Source: Tenebrionibacter intestinalis
Lineage (GTDB): Bacteria; Pseudomonadota; Gammaproteobacteria; Enterobacterales; Enterobacteriaceae
Direction: 5' to 3'
Assembly (NCBI RefSeq): GCF_016632365.1
Contig: NZ_JAEPBH010000010.1
Coordinates: 32,956-96,955 of the forward strand
Length of the DNA: 64,000 nucleotides
Shown here: piece by piece, positions 44,809 to 54,652 of the stretch
Layout of the letters: every line of letters begins with the position of its first letter
Numbering within the stretch: position 1 is the stretch's first letter
The notes under the pieces: model-generated
The model's input: only the letters and a program-made list of their open reading frames with translations
Databases searched by the model: none
What the model was told of the DNA's origin: nothing
Translations under genes and position numbers: made by a program

Positions 44809-44867
44809 TCATGGCAAGGTAGTGAACGATCCGGAACACAATAATACTCACAGATGAGAGCCAACTA

Positions 44868-45599
44868 ATGAAAAAATATCTTATCGCCGCCGTACTTACC
44901 GCTATCGCCTTTAACGCCGGCGCAGCAAGCAAAATTCGCTTCGCCTCTTCCGCGACTTACCCGCCTTTTGAATCGCTTGACGCCAGTAACCAGATTGTGG
45001 GATTTGATATGGATCTGGCAAAAGCGCTGTGCAAGCAGATGCAGGCGGAGTGTACCTTCACGAACCACGCCTTCGACAGTCTGATCCCGGCGCTGAAATT
45101 TCGTAAATACGATGCCGTCATTTCCGGGATGGATATTACGCCGGAGCGCAGCAAACAGGTTGCATTTACCCATCCCTATTATGCGAATTCAGCGCTGGTG
45201 ATTGCGAAAAAAGGCGCCTATACCCGCTTCGATCAGCTAAAGGGCAAGCGCATCGGCATGGAAAACGGCACCACGCATCAAAAGTATTTGCAGGAAAAAC
45301 ACCCGGAAGTGAAAACAGTGGCCTATGACAGTTACCAGACGGCGATTATCGATCTGAAAAACGGGCGGCTCGACGGCGTATTCGGGGATACCGCCGTGGT
45401 AAATGAATGGCTTAAAACCAACCCACAGCTTGGCCCGGCGACGGAAAAAGTCACCGACGCGCAGTATTTCGGCGCGGGCCTTGGTATCGCGGTGCGCCCG
45501 GACAATACCGCATTGCTGGAAAAACTCAATGACGCGCTGGCGGCCATCAAAGCCGACGGCACCTATCAAAAAATCAACGACCGCTGGTTTGCGGAATAA
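44868..45599 (+). CDS. artJ: Arginine-binding periplasmic protein ArtJ
   Basis: ArtJ is the high-affinity arginine-binding protein that works with ArtPQM. It has 243 residues, with a signal peptide ending near NAGA-A. Text such as FASSATYPPFESLDASN, MDITPERSKQVAFTHPYY and RIGMENGTTHQKYLQEKHPEV matches the family. It has its own ArgR-controlled promoter and converges with rlmC. Confidence 0.96.
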   Translation: MKKYLIAAVLTAIAFNAGAASKIRFASSATYPPFESLDASNQIVGFDMDLAKALCKQMQAECTFTNHAFDSLIPALKFRKYDAVISGMDITPERSKQVAFTHPYYANSALVIAKKGAYTRFDQLKGKRIGMENGTTHQKYLQEKHPEVKTVAYDSYQTAIIDLKNGRLDGVFGDTAVVNEWLKTNPQLGPATEKVTDAQYFGAGLGIAVRPDNTALLEKLNDALAAIKADGTYQKINDRWFAE

Positions 45600-45680
45600 C
45601 CGCGCGGCCGGCGGCTGATTTTACAGCCCCCGGATAGCCGCCGCTTACGGGCGCGCCCTGCCACAGGCGCGCTTTATCCT

Positions 45681-46826
45681 TCACGACGCGTTATCCTCCG
45701 CTCTTTCCAGCAGCGTCAGCACTTCATAATGCGCGGTGTGCGCAAACATATCAAAAAGCTGTACCCGCACAATGCGATAGTCGGGCAAAAGCCGCAAATC
45801 CTGCGCCATTGTCTGCGCATTGCAACTGGAATAAATTATCCAGCGCGCGGCCATACGGCTTAGGTACTCGCACAGCGGCGCGCCAATGCCGCGTCTTGGC
45901 GGGTTAACCAGCACCAGGTCGGGGATAGCGTGTTGCCCCAGCGCAAACTGCGTAGAATCCAGCGCCTGAAAGCGCAGATTATCCGCAAGCCCCAGCGCTT
46001 TGGCGGAACGCTGCGCACAGGCGATGGCTTCAGGGGCAATTTCAATCCCGGTCAGCCGCATTTGCGGCGTGGCGCAATGCAGGCCAAAGCCGCCAACCCC
46101 GCAAAACAGATCCCACATATGCGTTACCGGCAGCGCGCGCACCCAGTCGCGAGCGGCAGCGTAGAGCGCAGACGCCACCTGCGGATTGGTCTGAAAGAAA
46201 CTCTGCGGCCGGATCCATAGCGGCACGCCGTTGAAAACCTCCGCCAGCGCCTGCTGCTCTGTCAGCCAGATTTCCCGCTCACCTTCCATAATCGCCATAT
46301 GCACCGGCTGGAGGTTAACGGAAATCACTTTCAACTGCGGTAATTGCGCCCGCAGCCAGGGCAGCGCCGCGCGAAGCTGAGGGAGTTTCGCCTCCGAGCG
46401 CAGCACAAAACGCAGCATCATAGCGCCATCATGCTGACTTTCTGTCAGCAACAGGTATTTCAGTTCGCCGCGCCGCCGCGCTACGTTATAGGGCGTCAAC
46501 CCTGCGCGAGCAATAAATGGCTTTAGCGTCGCAAAGACGGGTTGGAAAGAGTCGGGGTAAAGCGGGCAGTCCGTCAAATCTTCAGCCGTGCCGTCACGGC
46601 GCAGCATACCCAACAGCGGGCGCTCCACGCTACCGCTGACGACCATCTTAGCTTTGTTACGAAAACCGAACGCCGGGCCGCTGACCGGCGCAAGCCACTC
46701 CCCTACGGCCCGCCCCGCCAGTAGCTGGCGCAGGCTGGCCATTTTGGCGCAAAGCTGCTGCGCCATCGGCTGTTCCAGCCACTGGCAGGAGCGACAGCGG
46801 CCGGCGTGATAGAGTGCGCATTGCAT
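45681..46826 (-). CDS. rlmC: 23S rRNA (uracil(747)-C(5))-methyltransferase RlmC
   Basis: RlmC methylates U747 of 23S rRNA using S-adenosylmethionine. The N-terminal 4Fe-4S cysteines appear in [16 protein letters not shown]; the SAM domain has [15 protein letters not shown], and the catalytic cysteine lies in [15 protein letters not shown]. The start at 46826 gives 381 residues (E. coli 375), with a slightly longer C-terminus. The frame is open to 46901, inside an inverted repeat. It is convergent with artJ and downstream of ybjO. Confidence 0.96.
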   Translation of the reverse strand: MQCALYHAGRCRSCQWLEQPMAQQLCAKMASLRQLLAGRAVGEWLAPVSGPAFGFRNKAKMVVSGSVERPLLGMLRRDGTAEDLTDCPLYPDSFQPVFATLKPFIARAGLTPYNVARRRGELKYLLLTESQHDGAMMLRFVLRSEAKLPQLRAALPWLRAQLPQLKVISVNLQPVHMAIMEGEREIWLTEQQALAEVFNGVPLWIRPQSFFQTNPQVASALYAAARDWVRALPVTHMWDLFCGVGGFGLHCATPQMRLTGIEIAPEAIACAQRSAKALGLADNLRFQALDSTQFALGQHAIPDLVLVNPPRRGIGAPLCEYLSRMAARWIIYSSCNAQTMAQDLRLLPDYRIVRVQLFDMFAHTAHYEVLTLLERAEDNAS

Positions 46827-46878
46827 AGATAAAAACCCCGAAGAAAAAACGGCGCTGATTGTACCACCGCTAGCGTCC

Positions 46879-46926
46879 AGGCTGTGTCCCTTAATTCTCA
46901 TGATGCTGGATTAAGGGACACAGCCT
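46879..46926. repeat. Perfect 17-bp inverted repeat between rlmC and ybjO
   Basis: Arms aggctgtgtcccttaat / attaagggacacagcct enclose a 14-base loop. The right arm touches the ybjO stop codon. No T-run follows. The perfect long arms look like a transposon-end pair or a bidirectional hairpin, but I recognise no named element. Confidence 0.8.
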
Positions 46927-47392
46927 AGTGTACCCGGAAAAACAGGCGGCTGCGGGGCGGAATAAAGAGCAGAAACAGTACCAGTACATCCGGCAGCTTT
47001 TTAGTGACCAGCGCACGGAAAATATCGCCCGGCGTTTCGCCTGGCAAACTGAAAAGCTCAGGGTAGCCCCAGCCCAGCGAGGCGGACATCAGGTAAACAG
47101 AGGAGAGAATTTGCGTAATAAGGAAAAGCCAGCGCCCCCAGTTGCGCCCTTTCATCACAACAAAAGCGCAACGCAATTCAATACAAAGCACAAACAGGCT
47201 ACCGAGAAAAACCAGAGTAAGCGGCCAGGTTTGCGCGCTGCGCTGAATCAGCTCTCGCAGCCCACGCACCCCCATCATGTCGAAAACCATAAAGAGATCC
47301 AGCCCGCGGGTCATGATAATAGCGGTAGCGGCTACCATGACCAGCACTGGCGGATTGAGTCTGGCGTGAGACAAGGTTCGTTTGTTTAACAT
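46925..47392 (-). CDS. ybjO: Inner-membrane protein YbjO
   Basis: A 155-residue protein (E. coli about 162) with four hydrophobic segments. It shares TRGLDLFMVFDMMGVRGLRELI with E. coli YbjO. Function unknown. In E. coli it follows potI on the same strand; here the potI remnant lies directly upstream. Confidence 0.9.
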   Translation of the reverse strand: MLNKRTLSHARLNPPVLVMVAATAIIMTRGLDLFMVFDMMGVRGLRELIQRSAQTWPLTLVFLGSLFVLCIELRCAFVVMKGRNWGRWLFLITQILSSVYLMSASLGWGYPELFSLPGETPGDIFRALVTKKLPDVLVLFLLFIPPRSRLFFRVH

Positions 47393-47472
47393 TTGGCGGC
47401 TTCAGGCTTCCTGCACAATACCGACGCCGCTCACCGGCAGCGCCAGTATGATGATGGCAGATTTCCATACAT

Positions 47473-47592
47473 TCAGCCACGTCTGGCACGCAGAAACGCA
47501 TGCGTTTGCTGCTTTTATGCTCGCGACATTAAGTACCAGTTAGCCAACCATACCGCACCAACAACGGACAGAAACAGCGCCAGCGGCGCATT
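47473..47592 (-). pseudogene. potI: Remnant of potI (putrescine ABC permease), C-terminal end only
   Basis: The minus strand reads NAPLALFLSVVGAVWLANWYLMSRA, then TAA, then KQQTHAFLRARRG and TGA. E. coli PotI, as I recall it, ends with a hydrophobic helix, WYLMARAEKQ and RARRG, so the tail aligns with the stop replacing Glu. Only about 40 codons remain. The rest of potI and all of potH, potG and potF, which in E. coli lie between ybjO and ybjN, are gone. Confidence 0.7.
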
Positions 47593-47807
47593 AAACGCAT
47601 GATTATTCCCCGCCAGGCCTGGGGCGAGGCAGCGCTGGCAGCGCGCCAGCCCCGGCCTGAAGCGCCCCCTGGCGTAACGCACTTTTTCGCCGGCGAGGCG
47701 AAGAAAAAAGCCTGGCAGGCATGGCGGGGCGAAATAAGGGAAAAGCGCGCGATAAATCAGCGGCAAAAACGCTAACGCATCGGGCGCCTTGCGCCCGGTA
47801 ACACGAA
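47593..47807. other. Deletion scar between potI remnant and ybjN
   Basis: GC-rich sequence with no readable gene. It contains a cgggcgc / gcgcccg hairpin at 47781-47797, just beyond the ybjN 3' end, which may end the ybjN transcript although no T-run adjoins it. Confidence 0.5.
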
Positions 47808-48287
47808 TCAGTGCAGGAAAGGCGTTTCAACCACAATGGTGCTGCGTTCTTCCTCGTCGGAGGTATACAGCAAGTGGTGGGCGCTCGCTTCAAGGATGAC
47901 CATCGAGATTTGCTCTTCGCTCTGGCGCACAAACAGCGCGAACTGCTCGTCGGTCACACCCGCGCTCACGCAAAGAGACTGGCACACAACCAACCGCGGC
48001 ATGTTATCGTCCTGGATGTCAAGAAACGCTTTCACCGTAAGAGAGCTGGCATTGATGGAAGACAAATCGGCACAGAGCGAAAGCAGCGCTGAAGGCTTTA
48101 CTTCTGCCAGGGCAGAGAACAGCACCACATTATCCACCAGGTCGATTTTGGCGTCGAAAACCCCTTCGACGTTCTGCATATGCGGCAAATGCAGAGCCTG
48201 ACAGGTGTCGCACTCAAAAAAGCTGACGCCAAGATCGTCGAGCCAGCGGCGCAGGGTGTCAAGCGAGGGGATAACGGTGGTACCCAT
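47808..48287 (-). CDS. ybjN: Conserved regulator-like protein YbjN
   Basis: A 159-residue protein (E. coli 158) of the YbjN fold. E. coli YbjN affects motility, fimbriae and stress tolerance. Recognisable text is LDTLRRWLDDLGVSFFECDTCQALHLPHMQNVEGVFDAKIDLVDN. The start at 48287 gives MGTTVIPSLDTLRRW; the frame is open to 48398, inside rimK. It lies 89 bp downstream of rimK. Confidence 0.93.
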   Translation of the reverse strand: MGTTVIPSLDTLRRWLDDLGVSFFECDTCQALHLPHMQNVEGVFDAKIDLVDNVVLFSALAEVKPSALLSLCADLSSINASSLTVKAFLDIQDDNMPRLVVCQSLCVSAGVTDEQFALFVRQSEEQISMVILEASAHHLLYTSDEEERSTIVVETPFLH

Positions 48288-48376
48288 AACGGACTGATAA
48301 CCTCTGATAGCGAACAAAAGAGCGCATATTACGCAAAAGGCGTAAACAGCGCCATGATCCCGGCGACAAAATGATC

Positions 48377-49279
48377 TCAACCGCCGGTTTTCAGGCAAAA
48401 GCCAGGGCGTGCGTGATGCTCAACCCAGCTAATCATTTTTCCGGCAATATCCATACCGGACGTTTTCTCTATCCCTTCCAGCCCGGGCGAGGCGTTAACT
48501 TCCATCACCAGCGGGCCGCGTGCGGCGCGTAAAATATCCACGCCCGCCACTTCCAGCCCCAGCGTTGAGACAGCCTTGAGCGCAATCTCCCGCTCCCGGG
48601 GCGTAATGTTGACCACACGCGCCACGCCGCCGCGGTGCAGATTGGAGCGAAAATCCCCCTCCTTCGCCTGGCGTTCAATGGCCGCAACCACCTGGTCGCC
48701 CACCACCAGGCAGCGAATATCGCGGCCTTTAGCTTCGCGGATATACTCCTGCACCAGGATATGGGCATTCAGGCCGCGAAAGGCATCGATAACGCTTTCC
48801 GCCGCCTGCCGCGTTTCAGCCAGCACAACGCCAATCCCCTGCGTGCCCTCCACCAGCTTAACGACCAGCGGCGCGCCGCCTACCAGCTCAATCAGATCGC
48901 TGGTATCGTCGGGTGAATGAGCAAAGCCGGTAACGGGCAGGTCAATGCCCTGGCGCGCCAGCAGTTGAAGCGAGCGCAGCTTGTCCCGCGCACGCGCAAT
49001 CGCCACCGATTCATTGAGCGGCCAGCTCCCCATCATCTCAAACTGACGCAACACGGCGGTACCATAAAATGTGATAGCCGAACCAATGCGCGGGATCACC
49101 GCATCGTAATGAGGAAGCTGTCGCCCCTTATCATGAACCGAAGGAGAAGCCGGATTGATATTCATATAACACGAAAGCGGATCGATAATATCCACCAGGT
49201 GCCCACGCTGTGTGGCGGCCTCGCGCAGTCGTCGACAGGTCCAGAGCGTACTGTCTCTGGATAAAATGGCGATTCTCAC
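48377..49279 (-). CDS. rimK: Ribosomal protein bS6--L-glutamate ligase RimK
   Basis: This ATP-grasp ligase adds glutamate residues to the C-terminus of ribosomal protein S6. It has 300 residues, as in E. coli. ATP-grasp features include [35 protein letters not shown] and [21 protein letters not shown]. It lies between nfsA and ybjN on the minus strand. Confidence 0.97.
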   Translation of the reverse strand: MRIAILSRDSTLWTCRRLREAATQRGHLVDIIDPLSCYMNINPASPSVHDKGRQLPHYDAVIPRIGSAITFYGTAVLRQFEMMGSWPLNESVAIARARDKLRSLQLLARQGIDLPVTGFAHSPDDTSDLIELVGGAPLVVKLVEGTQGIGVVLAETRQAAESVIDAFRGLNAHILVQEYIREAKGRDIRCLVVGDQVVAAIERQAKEGDFRSNLHRGGVARVVNITPREREIALKAVSTLGLEVAGVDILRAARGPLVMEVNASPGLEGIEKTSGMDIAGKMISWVEHHARPGFCLKTGG

Positions 49280-49368
49280 TCTTCACCTCATCTTTGGCAG
49301 TATGAATCGACAAGGCGCGCATCATACCACTGCGTCCGTCTGACCACGAGCCGGGCGCGGCGATTTTA

Positions 49369-50091
49369 TTAGCGCGTCGCCCACCCTTGCCTGTGCAGGT
49401 AGTCAAGGATAAACGGGCGGCTCTCTTTGATAAGGGTGCGGCGAATATGATCGCTCCAGGTATCGCGGCGGTTGTTGCTGCTGCGCGAAAGATAATATTC
49501 AGCCAGGCGCGTATCGTACTGCGCCAGCGCCTCAGGATCGACAGGGTGATAATGATTTTCATGCACAACGACAGAGGCCGGCAACCGAGGCTTTAAATCG
49601 GGATTATCCGCAGGCCATCCCAGACACAAACCAAATAGCGGCAGCACGTGCTTTGGCAACGCAAGCAACCGGGTGACGTCTTCTATGTTATTGCGAATAC
49701 CGCCAATATAAACGCCGCCCAGCCCCAGCGATTCAGCGGCAACCAGCGCGCTTTGTCCCATCATCGCCGTATCCACTACGCCAAGCAGTAGCTGCTCTGC
49801 CAGCCCAAGCTCTGCCTGCGGGCAAATTTGCAAGTGGCGATTAAAGTCAGCGCAGAAAATCCAAAACTCTGCGGCCTGCGCCACGTGCTGCTGGCCGCCG
49901 GTCAGCGGAACAAGTTGTTCACGCATTGCCTTATCCGTGATGCGGATAATAGACGTACACTGGAGAAAGCTCGAACTGGACGTTGCCTGAGCACTGGCAA
50001 TAATCGCTTCACGCTGCGCTTTAGTAAGCGGCCGATCGGTATAATGGCGAACGGAACGGTGGGCGCACAGCAGATCAATGGTTGGCGTCAT
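49369..50091 (-). CDS. nfsA: Oxygen-insensitive NADPH nitroreductase NfsA
   Basis: NfsA is an FMN-dependent NADPH nitroreductase. It has 240 residues, as in E. coli, from MTPTIDLLCAHRSVRHYTD. Conserved text includes ATSSSSFLQCTSIIRIT, GLGGVYIGGIRNNIEDVT and LFGLCLGWPADNPDLKPRLP. The frame is open a further 86 codons upstream without family similarity. In E. coli ybjC overlaps upstream, followed by grxA; neither is visible here. Confidence 0.97.
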   Translation of the reverse strand: MTPTIDLLCAHRSVRHYTDRPLTKAQREAIIASAQATSSSSFLQCTSIIRITDKAMREQLVPLTGGQQHVAQAAEFWIFCADFNRHLQICPQAELGLAEQLLLGVVDTAMMGQSALVAAESLGLGGVYIGGIRNNIEDVTRLLALPKHVLPLFGLCLGWPADNPDLKPRLPASVVVHENHYHPVDPEALAQYDTRLAEYYLSRSSNNRRDTWSDHIRRTLIKESRPFILDYLHRQGWATR

Positions 50092-50404
50092 CTCTTTTTT
50101 CCTTGGGTAAATGCGGCGCCCTGAGGCCTTATCAGCGACTAAGCGACCTGACAGGCCACGGCCCGGAGAAACATCATGGCAGCAAAGCGTATCGGCGCAG
50201 CGCGGAAAAACGCTATCGCTTATAGCAACAGCCCCGTTAAAAAACCGGCAACAGCGAGATATAACGGTGATGGAAAAGTATGACTCGCCAGCAGCCAACC
50301 AGTCCCGGCAAAGCGTTAAACGCGCGCCTTGCTCTGCGCTTGTTGCCAAAACGACGCCAGTATACTCAGGCTTTACCGGCGTGGATTAACGAACAGCGCT
50401 ATTT
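50092..50404. other. nfsA upstream region lacking ybjC and grxA
   Basis: No glutaredoxin CPYC motif or YbjC-like hydrophobic text can be read in any frame. A tatact hexamer on the minus strand near 50357 with a weak -35 could be the nfsA promoter. The open frame that continues upstream of nfsA has no recognised homologue. Confidence 0.5.
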
Positions 50405-50788
50405 TTAGCGCGCGTGCGTGCGGCGCTGAACGCGAAGATGTCGGCGTAGCCGGTTAATAAACAGAGAAAGCAATGTGCCAATGGCGCACCAGAACACGGC
50501 GCTGAAAAGCCAGGCCATCTCCTGGAGCACCGGGCGCGCGGGCATTTCCCCGACGTAAAGCAGCAGAAAACAGACCGGCAACGCCAGCAGCGCGCCATAA
50601 AGCGGCTTATGCAGCGAACCGCAACGCAACAGCAGCCCGCCTGCCAGGCCCGGTACGATAAACAGCAGCAGGCTTGGTTCGGCTTTGCCCAGCACGCAGA
50701 TCGACGCGCCGCTCAGTTTGTCGTATATAAACACCAGAATAAAAAGTGCAAAGCCGCAGGCAATCCCCGGCCATGAATGACGGCACAT
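50405..50788 (-). CDS. ybjM: Inner-membrane protein YbjM
   Basis: A 127-residue membrane protein (E. coli 125) with four hydrophobic segments. Family similarity is seen in LLLFIVPGLAGGLL and QEMAWLFSAVFWCAIGTL. Function unknown. The start at 50788 is fixed by a strong GGAGGAG site 8 bases upstream; longer starts at 50809 and 50914 are open but less likely. It is divergent from ybjL. Confidence 0.85.
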   Translation of the reverse strand: MCRHSWPGIACGFALFILVFIYDKLSGASICVLGKAEPSLLLFIVPGLAGGLLLRCGSLHKPLYGALLALPVCFLLLYVGEMPARPVLQEMAWLFSAVFWCAIGTLLSLFINRLRRHLRVQRRTHAR

Positions 50789-51082
50789 AACCAGCACTCC
50801 TCCAGACATTGTTACAGTCTCATTTTCAATATTCGACCCTGGTGGATCTGTCCACTTGATAAATACTTCAGCAATCCGATGCCAAAACAAACTGGAAAAC
50901 AACGCGGTATTCATACTGGCCGTTGATTCTTAATGCGATTAAACTAACGGCACCCCGAAAGGGCATAAACTTGTTATTTTTTATAATGCGGATGGTCTTA
51001 ACTGCAGACATTCCTTATAAGGACACTAGCGCAAAAGGCTATCGCATTCAACAATTTACTGGTAAACAAGAAGTTAGACTCC

Positions 51083-52771
51083 GTGAATATAAACGTCGCA
51101 GAATTGTTAACCGGGAATTACATCCTGCTGTTATTTGTGGTTCTCACCTTAGGACTTTGCCTGGGGAAAATCAGGCTTGGCTCAGTGCAACTGGGTAATT
51201 CCATTGGTGTTTTGGTTGTTTCGTTATTGCTCGGTCAACAGCATTTCGCCATTAATACCGACGCGCTAAACCTGGGCTTTATGCTGTTCATTTTTTGTGT
51301 CGGAGTGGAAGCCGGGCCAAACTTTTTTTCTATTTTCTTTCGCGACGGTAAAAATTACCTGATGCTGGCGCTGGTGATGGTCGGCAGCGCGCTGCTGATA
51401 GCGCTCGGGTTAGGCAACGTATTCGGCTGGGGAATAGGCCTGACTTCCGGCATGCTGGCAGGGGCGATGACCTCCACGCCGGTACTGGTAGGCGCAGGCG
51501 ACACGCTGCGCCACTCCGGCCTTTCAGGCCAGGCGCTGGCGCTTACGCTCGATCAACTCAGCCTGGGTTACGCGCTTACCTACCTCATCGGCCTCGTCAG
51601 CCTGATTTTCGGCGCACGCTATATGCCCAGACTACAGCATCAGGATCTCCAGACCAGCGCCCAACAAATCGCCCGCGAACGCGGGCTGGATACCGACTCC
51701 ACGCGCAAAGTGTTTTTGCCGGTTATTCGCGCCTACCGGGTTGGTTCAGAGCTGGTGGCATGGGCAGACGGCAAAAATTTGCGCGAACTGGGCATTTACC
51801 GCCAGACCGGCTGTTACATTGAACGCATTCGCCGCAACGGCATCCTTGCCACGCCCGACGGCGATGCCGTCCTTCAGCAGGGTGACGATATCGCGCTGGT
51901 GGGCTACCCCGATGCTCACGCCCGCCTGGATCCAAGCTTTCGCAACGGTAAGGAAGTATTTGACCGCGATCTGCTCGACATGCGTATCGTTACCGAAGAG
52001 ATCGTGGTGAAAAACCACAACGCCGTGGGCCGCCGCCTCGGCCAACTCAAGCTTACCGATCACGGCTGCTTTCTTAACCGCGTGATCCGCAGCCAAATAG
52101 AGATGCCGATTGACGACAATATCGTCCTTAACAAAGGCGACGTCCTTCAAGTCAGCGGCGACGCGCGCCGCGTCAAAACCGTGGCCGATCGCATCGGCTT
52201 TATCTCAATTCACAGCCAGGTCACCGATCTGCTGGCCTTCTGCGCTTTCTTTATTGTTGGCCTGATGATTGGGATGATTTCCTTCCAGTTCAGCTCATTT
52301 AGCTTTGGCTTCGGCAACGCCGCCGGGCTGCTGTTTTCCGGCATCATGCTTGGTTTTCTGCGCGCCAACCACCCTACTTTTGGCTATATCCCCCAGGGCG
52401 CGCTGAACATGGTGAAAGAGTTCGGGCTGATGGTATTTATGGCCGGGATCGGCCTGAGCGCCGGTAGCGGCATCAGTAACGGGCTTGGCGAGGTAGGCTG
52501 GCAAATGCTGGTTTCCGGGCTGCTGGTCAGCCTGCTGCCGGTAGTCATCTGCTTCATCTTTGGCGCCTGGGTACTGAAGATGAACCGCGCGCTGCTGTTC
52601 GGCGCCATTATGGGCGCACGCACCTGCGCGCCTGCGATGGAAATCATCAGCGATGCCGCGCGCAGCAATATTCCAGCGCTTGGCTACGCGGGCACTTACG
52701 CCATTGCTAACGTATTACTGACGCTGGCAGGAACGCTGATTGTCATTTTCTGGCCAGGGGCGGGCCTGTAA
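51083..52771 (+). CDS. ybjL: AspT/YidE-family transporter YbjL
   Basis: This putative aspartate:alanine-antiporter-family protein has 562 residues (E. coli 561). It has two membrane domains of about five helices each, flanking two RCK_C (TrkA-C) domains at about 200-380. Recognisable text: [41 protein letters not shown] and [30 protein letters not shown]. The start is GTG at 51083 (MNINVAELL after conversion). Substrate unknown. rybB follows on the same strand. Confidence 0.95.
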   Translation: MNINVAELLTGNYILLLFVVLTLGLCLGKIRLGSVQLGNSIGVLVVSLLLGQQHFAINTDALNLGFMLFIFCVGVEAGPNFFSIFFRDGKNYLMLALVMVGSALLIALGLGNVFGWGIGLTSGMLAGAMTSTPVLVGAGDTLRHSGLSGQALALTLDQLSLGYALTYLIGLVSLIFGARYMPRLQHQDLQTSAQQIARERGLDTDSTRKVFLPVIRAYRVGSELVAWADGKNLRELGIYRQTGCYIERIRRNGILATPDGDAVLQQGDDIALVGYPDAHARLDPSFRNGKEVFDRDLLDMRIVTEEIVVKNHNAVGRRLGQLKLTDHGCFLNRVIRSQIEMPIDDNIVLNKGDVLQVSGDARRVKTVADRIGFISIHSQVTDLLAFCAFFIVGLMIGMISFQFSSFSFGFGNAAGLLFSGIMLGFLRANHPTFGYIPQGALNMVKEFGLMVFMAGIGLSAGSGISNGLGEVGWQMLVSGLLVSLLPVVICFIFGAWVLKMNRALLFGAIMGARTCAPAMEIISDAARSNIPALGYAGTYAIANVLLTLAGTLIVIFWPGAGL

Positions 52772-52803
52772 CGTTACGAAAATAAGTTATTTTAAAATAA
52801 AGT

Positions 52804-52831
52804 GAACCTTTAAGAGAGGCGCAAGTCATAA
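52804..52831 (+). promoter_or_regulatory. Sigma-E promoter of rybB
   Basis: A gaacct -35 is followed after 16 bases by tcataa, with the RNA 5' end 5-6 bases further on. This resembles the sigma-E consensus (GGAACTT-N16-TCTAA). rybB is a sigma-E dependent sRNA in E. coli and Salmonella. Confidence 0.65.
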
Positions 52832-52836
52832 AGAGT

Positions 52837-52917
52837 GCCACTGCTTTTCTTTGATGTCCCTAAATTTGTGGAGCCCATCAACCCCGCCGCTTTCGGTTCA
52901 AGGTTGATGGGTTTTTT
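52837..52917 (+). ncRNA. rybB: RybB small regulatory RNA
   Basis: The roughly 81-nt sequence starts gccactgcttttctttgatg, identical to the conserved 5' seed of E. coli RybB. It ends in the RybB terminator: stem cccatcaacc / ggttgatggg followed by six T. RybB is an Hfq-dependent RNA that represses many outer-membrane protein mRNAs under envelope stress. Only a few central and loop bases differ from the E. coli sequence I recall. In E. coli it lies between ybjK and ybjL; here ybjK is missing. Confidence 0.95.
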
Positions 52918-53178
52918 ATTGCCTTACCTTTATCTTTATTAAACTAAAATGCACTTTCTGGCGTCGCGACAGTGCGTTATACCTTTCTGTTCGCTGCGCA
53001 TAACGCCGTTATCCCGACATTGCCAGCGCCGCTCAAAACGCCCGAAGCTGAGCGAAACCGTTTAACTCTCCGGCCTGGTTAGTACGTAAAACAAACCCGT
53101 TAACGCAAGCTGCGTGCTTGTGTACAATTGGACAAGAGATTGTTAGTGTCATTTTTATTTCGCCCAAACCGGACTGCC
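52918..53178. other. rybB-ybjJ gap; ybjK absent
   Basis: No gene is visible in 261 bp. In E. coli the TetR-type regulator gene ybjK lies here; no helix-turn-helix coding text is present. The last 100 bp should contain the ybjJ promoter. Confidence 0.5.
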
Positions 53179-54396
53179 ATGACCGCCGTTTCCAGCCGCA
53201 AATCGCTTCTTCGCCGCACCTGGGCGCTGTACGCTTTCTTCTTTCTCCCCGGCCTGCTGATGGCGTCCTGGGCTACGCGTACGCCCACTATCCGCGATGT
53301 GCTGGCGGTTTCTATCTCTGAAATGGGCATTGTATTGTTCGGCCTGTCTGTCGGCTCCATGAGCGGTATTCTCTGTTCCGGCTGGCTGGTCAAACGCTTT
53401 GGCGCTCAACCGGTAATTCGCAACGGGATGATGCTGGTGGTCGCCGGTATGTTGATGATGAGCCTCGCGCTATGGCTCACTTCGCCGTGGCTGTTCGCCC
53501 TTGGCCTGGCAGGACTTGGCAGCGGAATGGGCAGCGCTGAAGTGGCGATCAACGTAGAAGGCGCAACCGTGGAGCGCCTGCGGCAAAAAACGCTGTTGCC
53601 GATGATGCACGGGTTTTACAGCCTCGGCACGCTAACGGGCGCCGGTTTAGGCATGGCGCTCACCGGTTCCGGCCTGCGCGCCGAACTGCACCTGTTGCTG
53701 GCCGGGCTTATCGTTATTATCCCTATGATGATTGCAATGACCGCGATCCCCGCCGGCACGGGGAAGCAATCTCTTGCCTGCGGCAATGACGCAGCGGCGC
53801 GCCCGGGCAAGCCGTTCTGGAAAGATGGTAAACTGCTGCTAATCGGCCTAATCGTGCTGGCGATGGCCTTTGCCGAAGGGTCCGCCAACGACTGGCTACC
53901 GCTACTGATGGTGGATGGACACGGCTTCAGCCCAACCTCCGGCTCGCTAATTTATGCCGGGTTCACGCTCGGTATGACGCTTGGCCGTTTCGGCGGCGGC
54001 TGGTTTATCGATCGCTACAGCCGCGTGGCAGTGGTGCGCGCCAGCGCGGTGTTGGGCGCGCTTGGCATTGCAATGGTTATCTTTATTGATAGCGCGTTTG
54101 TCGCCAGCCTGTCGGTTATTTTCTGGGGGCTTGGCGCATCACTGGGGTTCCCACTCACTATTTCTGCCGCCAGCGATACCGGCCCGGACGCGCCAACCCG
54201 CGTTAGCGTTGTTGCCACTACCGGCTATCTCGCCTTTCTGGTTGGCCCGCCTCTGCTGGGTTTCCTCGGCGAGCGCTATGGCCTGCGCAACGCCATGCTG
54301 GTCGTGCTGGCGCTGGTTCTTATTGCTGCGCTGGCGGCAAAAGCCGTAGCCAAACCTCCAGTTGTTACGCATTGTGGTAAAGCGCAAACGCAATAA
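53179..54396 (+). CDS. ybjJ: MFS transporter YbjJ
   Basis: A 405-residue MFS permease (E. coli about 402) with 12 hydrophobic segments. Conserved text includes [62 protein letters not shown] and [21 protein letters not shown]. Substrate unknown. The start at 53179 gives [20 protein letters not shown]; an upstream in-frame ATG at 53128 is not supported. Confidence 0.93.
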   Translation: MTAVSSRKSLLRRTWALYAFFFLPGLLMASWATRTPTIRDVLAVSISEMGIVLFGLSVGSMSGILCSGWLVKRFGAQPVIRNGMMLVVAGMLMMSLALWLTSPWLFALGLAGLGSGMGSAEVAINVEGATVERLRQKTLLPMMHGFYSLGTLTGAGLGMALTGSGLRAELHLLLAGLIVIIPMMIAMTAIPAGTGKQSLACGNDAAARPGKPFWKDGKLLLIGLIVLAMAFAEGSANDWLPLLMVDGHGFSPTSGSLIYAGFTLGMTLGRFGGGWFIDRYSRVAVVRASAVLGALGIAMVIFIDSAFVASLSVIFWGLGASLGFPLTISAASDTGPDAPTRVSVVATTGYLAFLVGPPLLGFLGERYGLRNAMLVVLALVLIAALAAKAVAKPPVVTHCGKAQTQ

Positions 54397-54652
54397 CGAC
54401 ACATTCAGCCCCCTATGCCCTGCGGGAATGGGGCCGCGCTAAGCGGTATATCGCGACACGGATGCCGTTAACTATCCCGGCAGACCGGGCGTGGATAACG
54501 CCGGCGCGCAGTTCACACGAGGTTATGCGCCGCCAAAACGCGTTGCCATTATCAAAACTTGCGCTACCGATCGCCGGCGCTCACGGTAAATACGGCGATG
54601 CCCTGCTGGCATCATTCACCCAGCCGGTATCGGCGGGCCTGAGGAGACAACC

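Larger units (their letters stand above)
44343..44867. other. artM-artJ gap with hairpin, duplicated terminator and repeat element
   Basis: No gene lies in these 525 bp. The order is a 9-bp hairpin (44395-44416), an unassigned stretch, the first terminator stem (44515-44533), the 141-bp element (44534-44674), the second terminator stem with T-run (44675-44698) and two ARG boxes (44770-44808) ahead of artJ. Confidence 0.7.
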
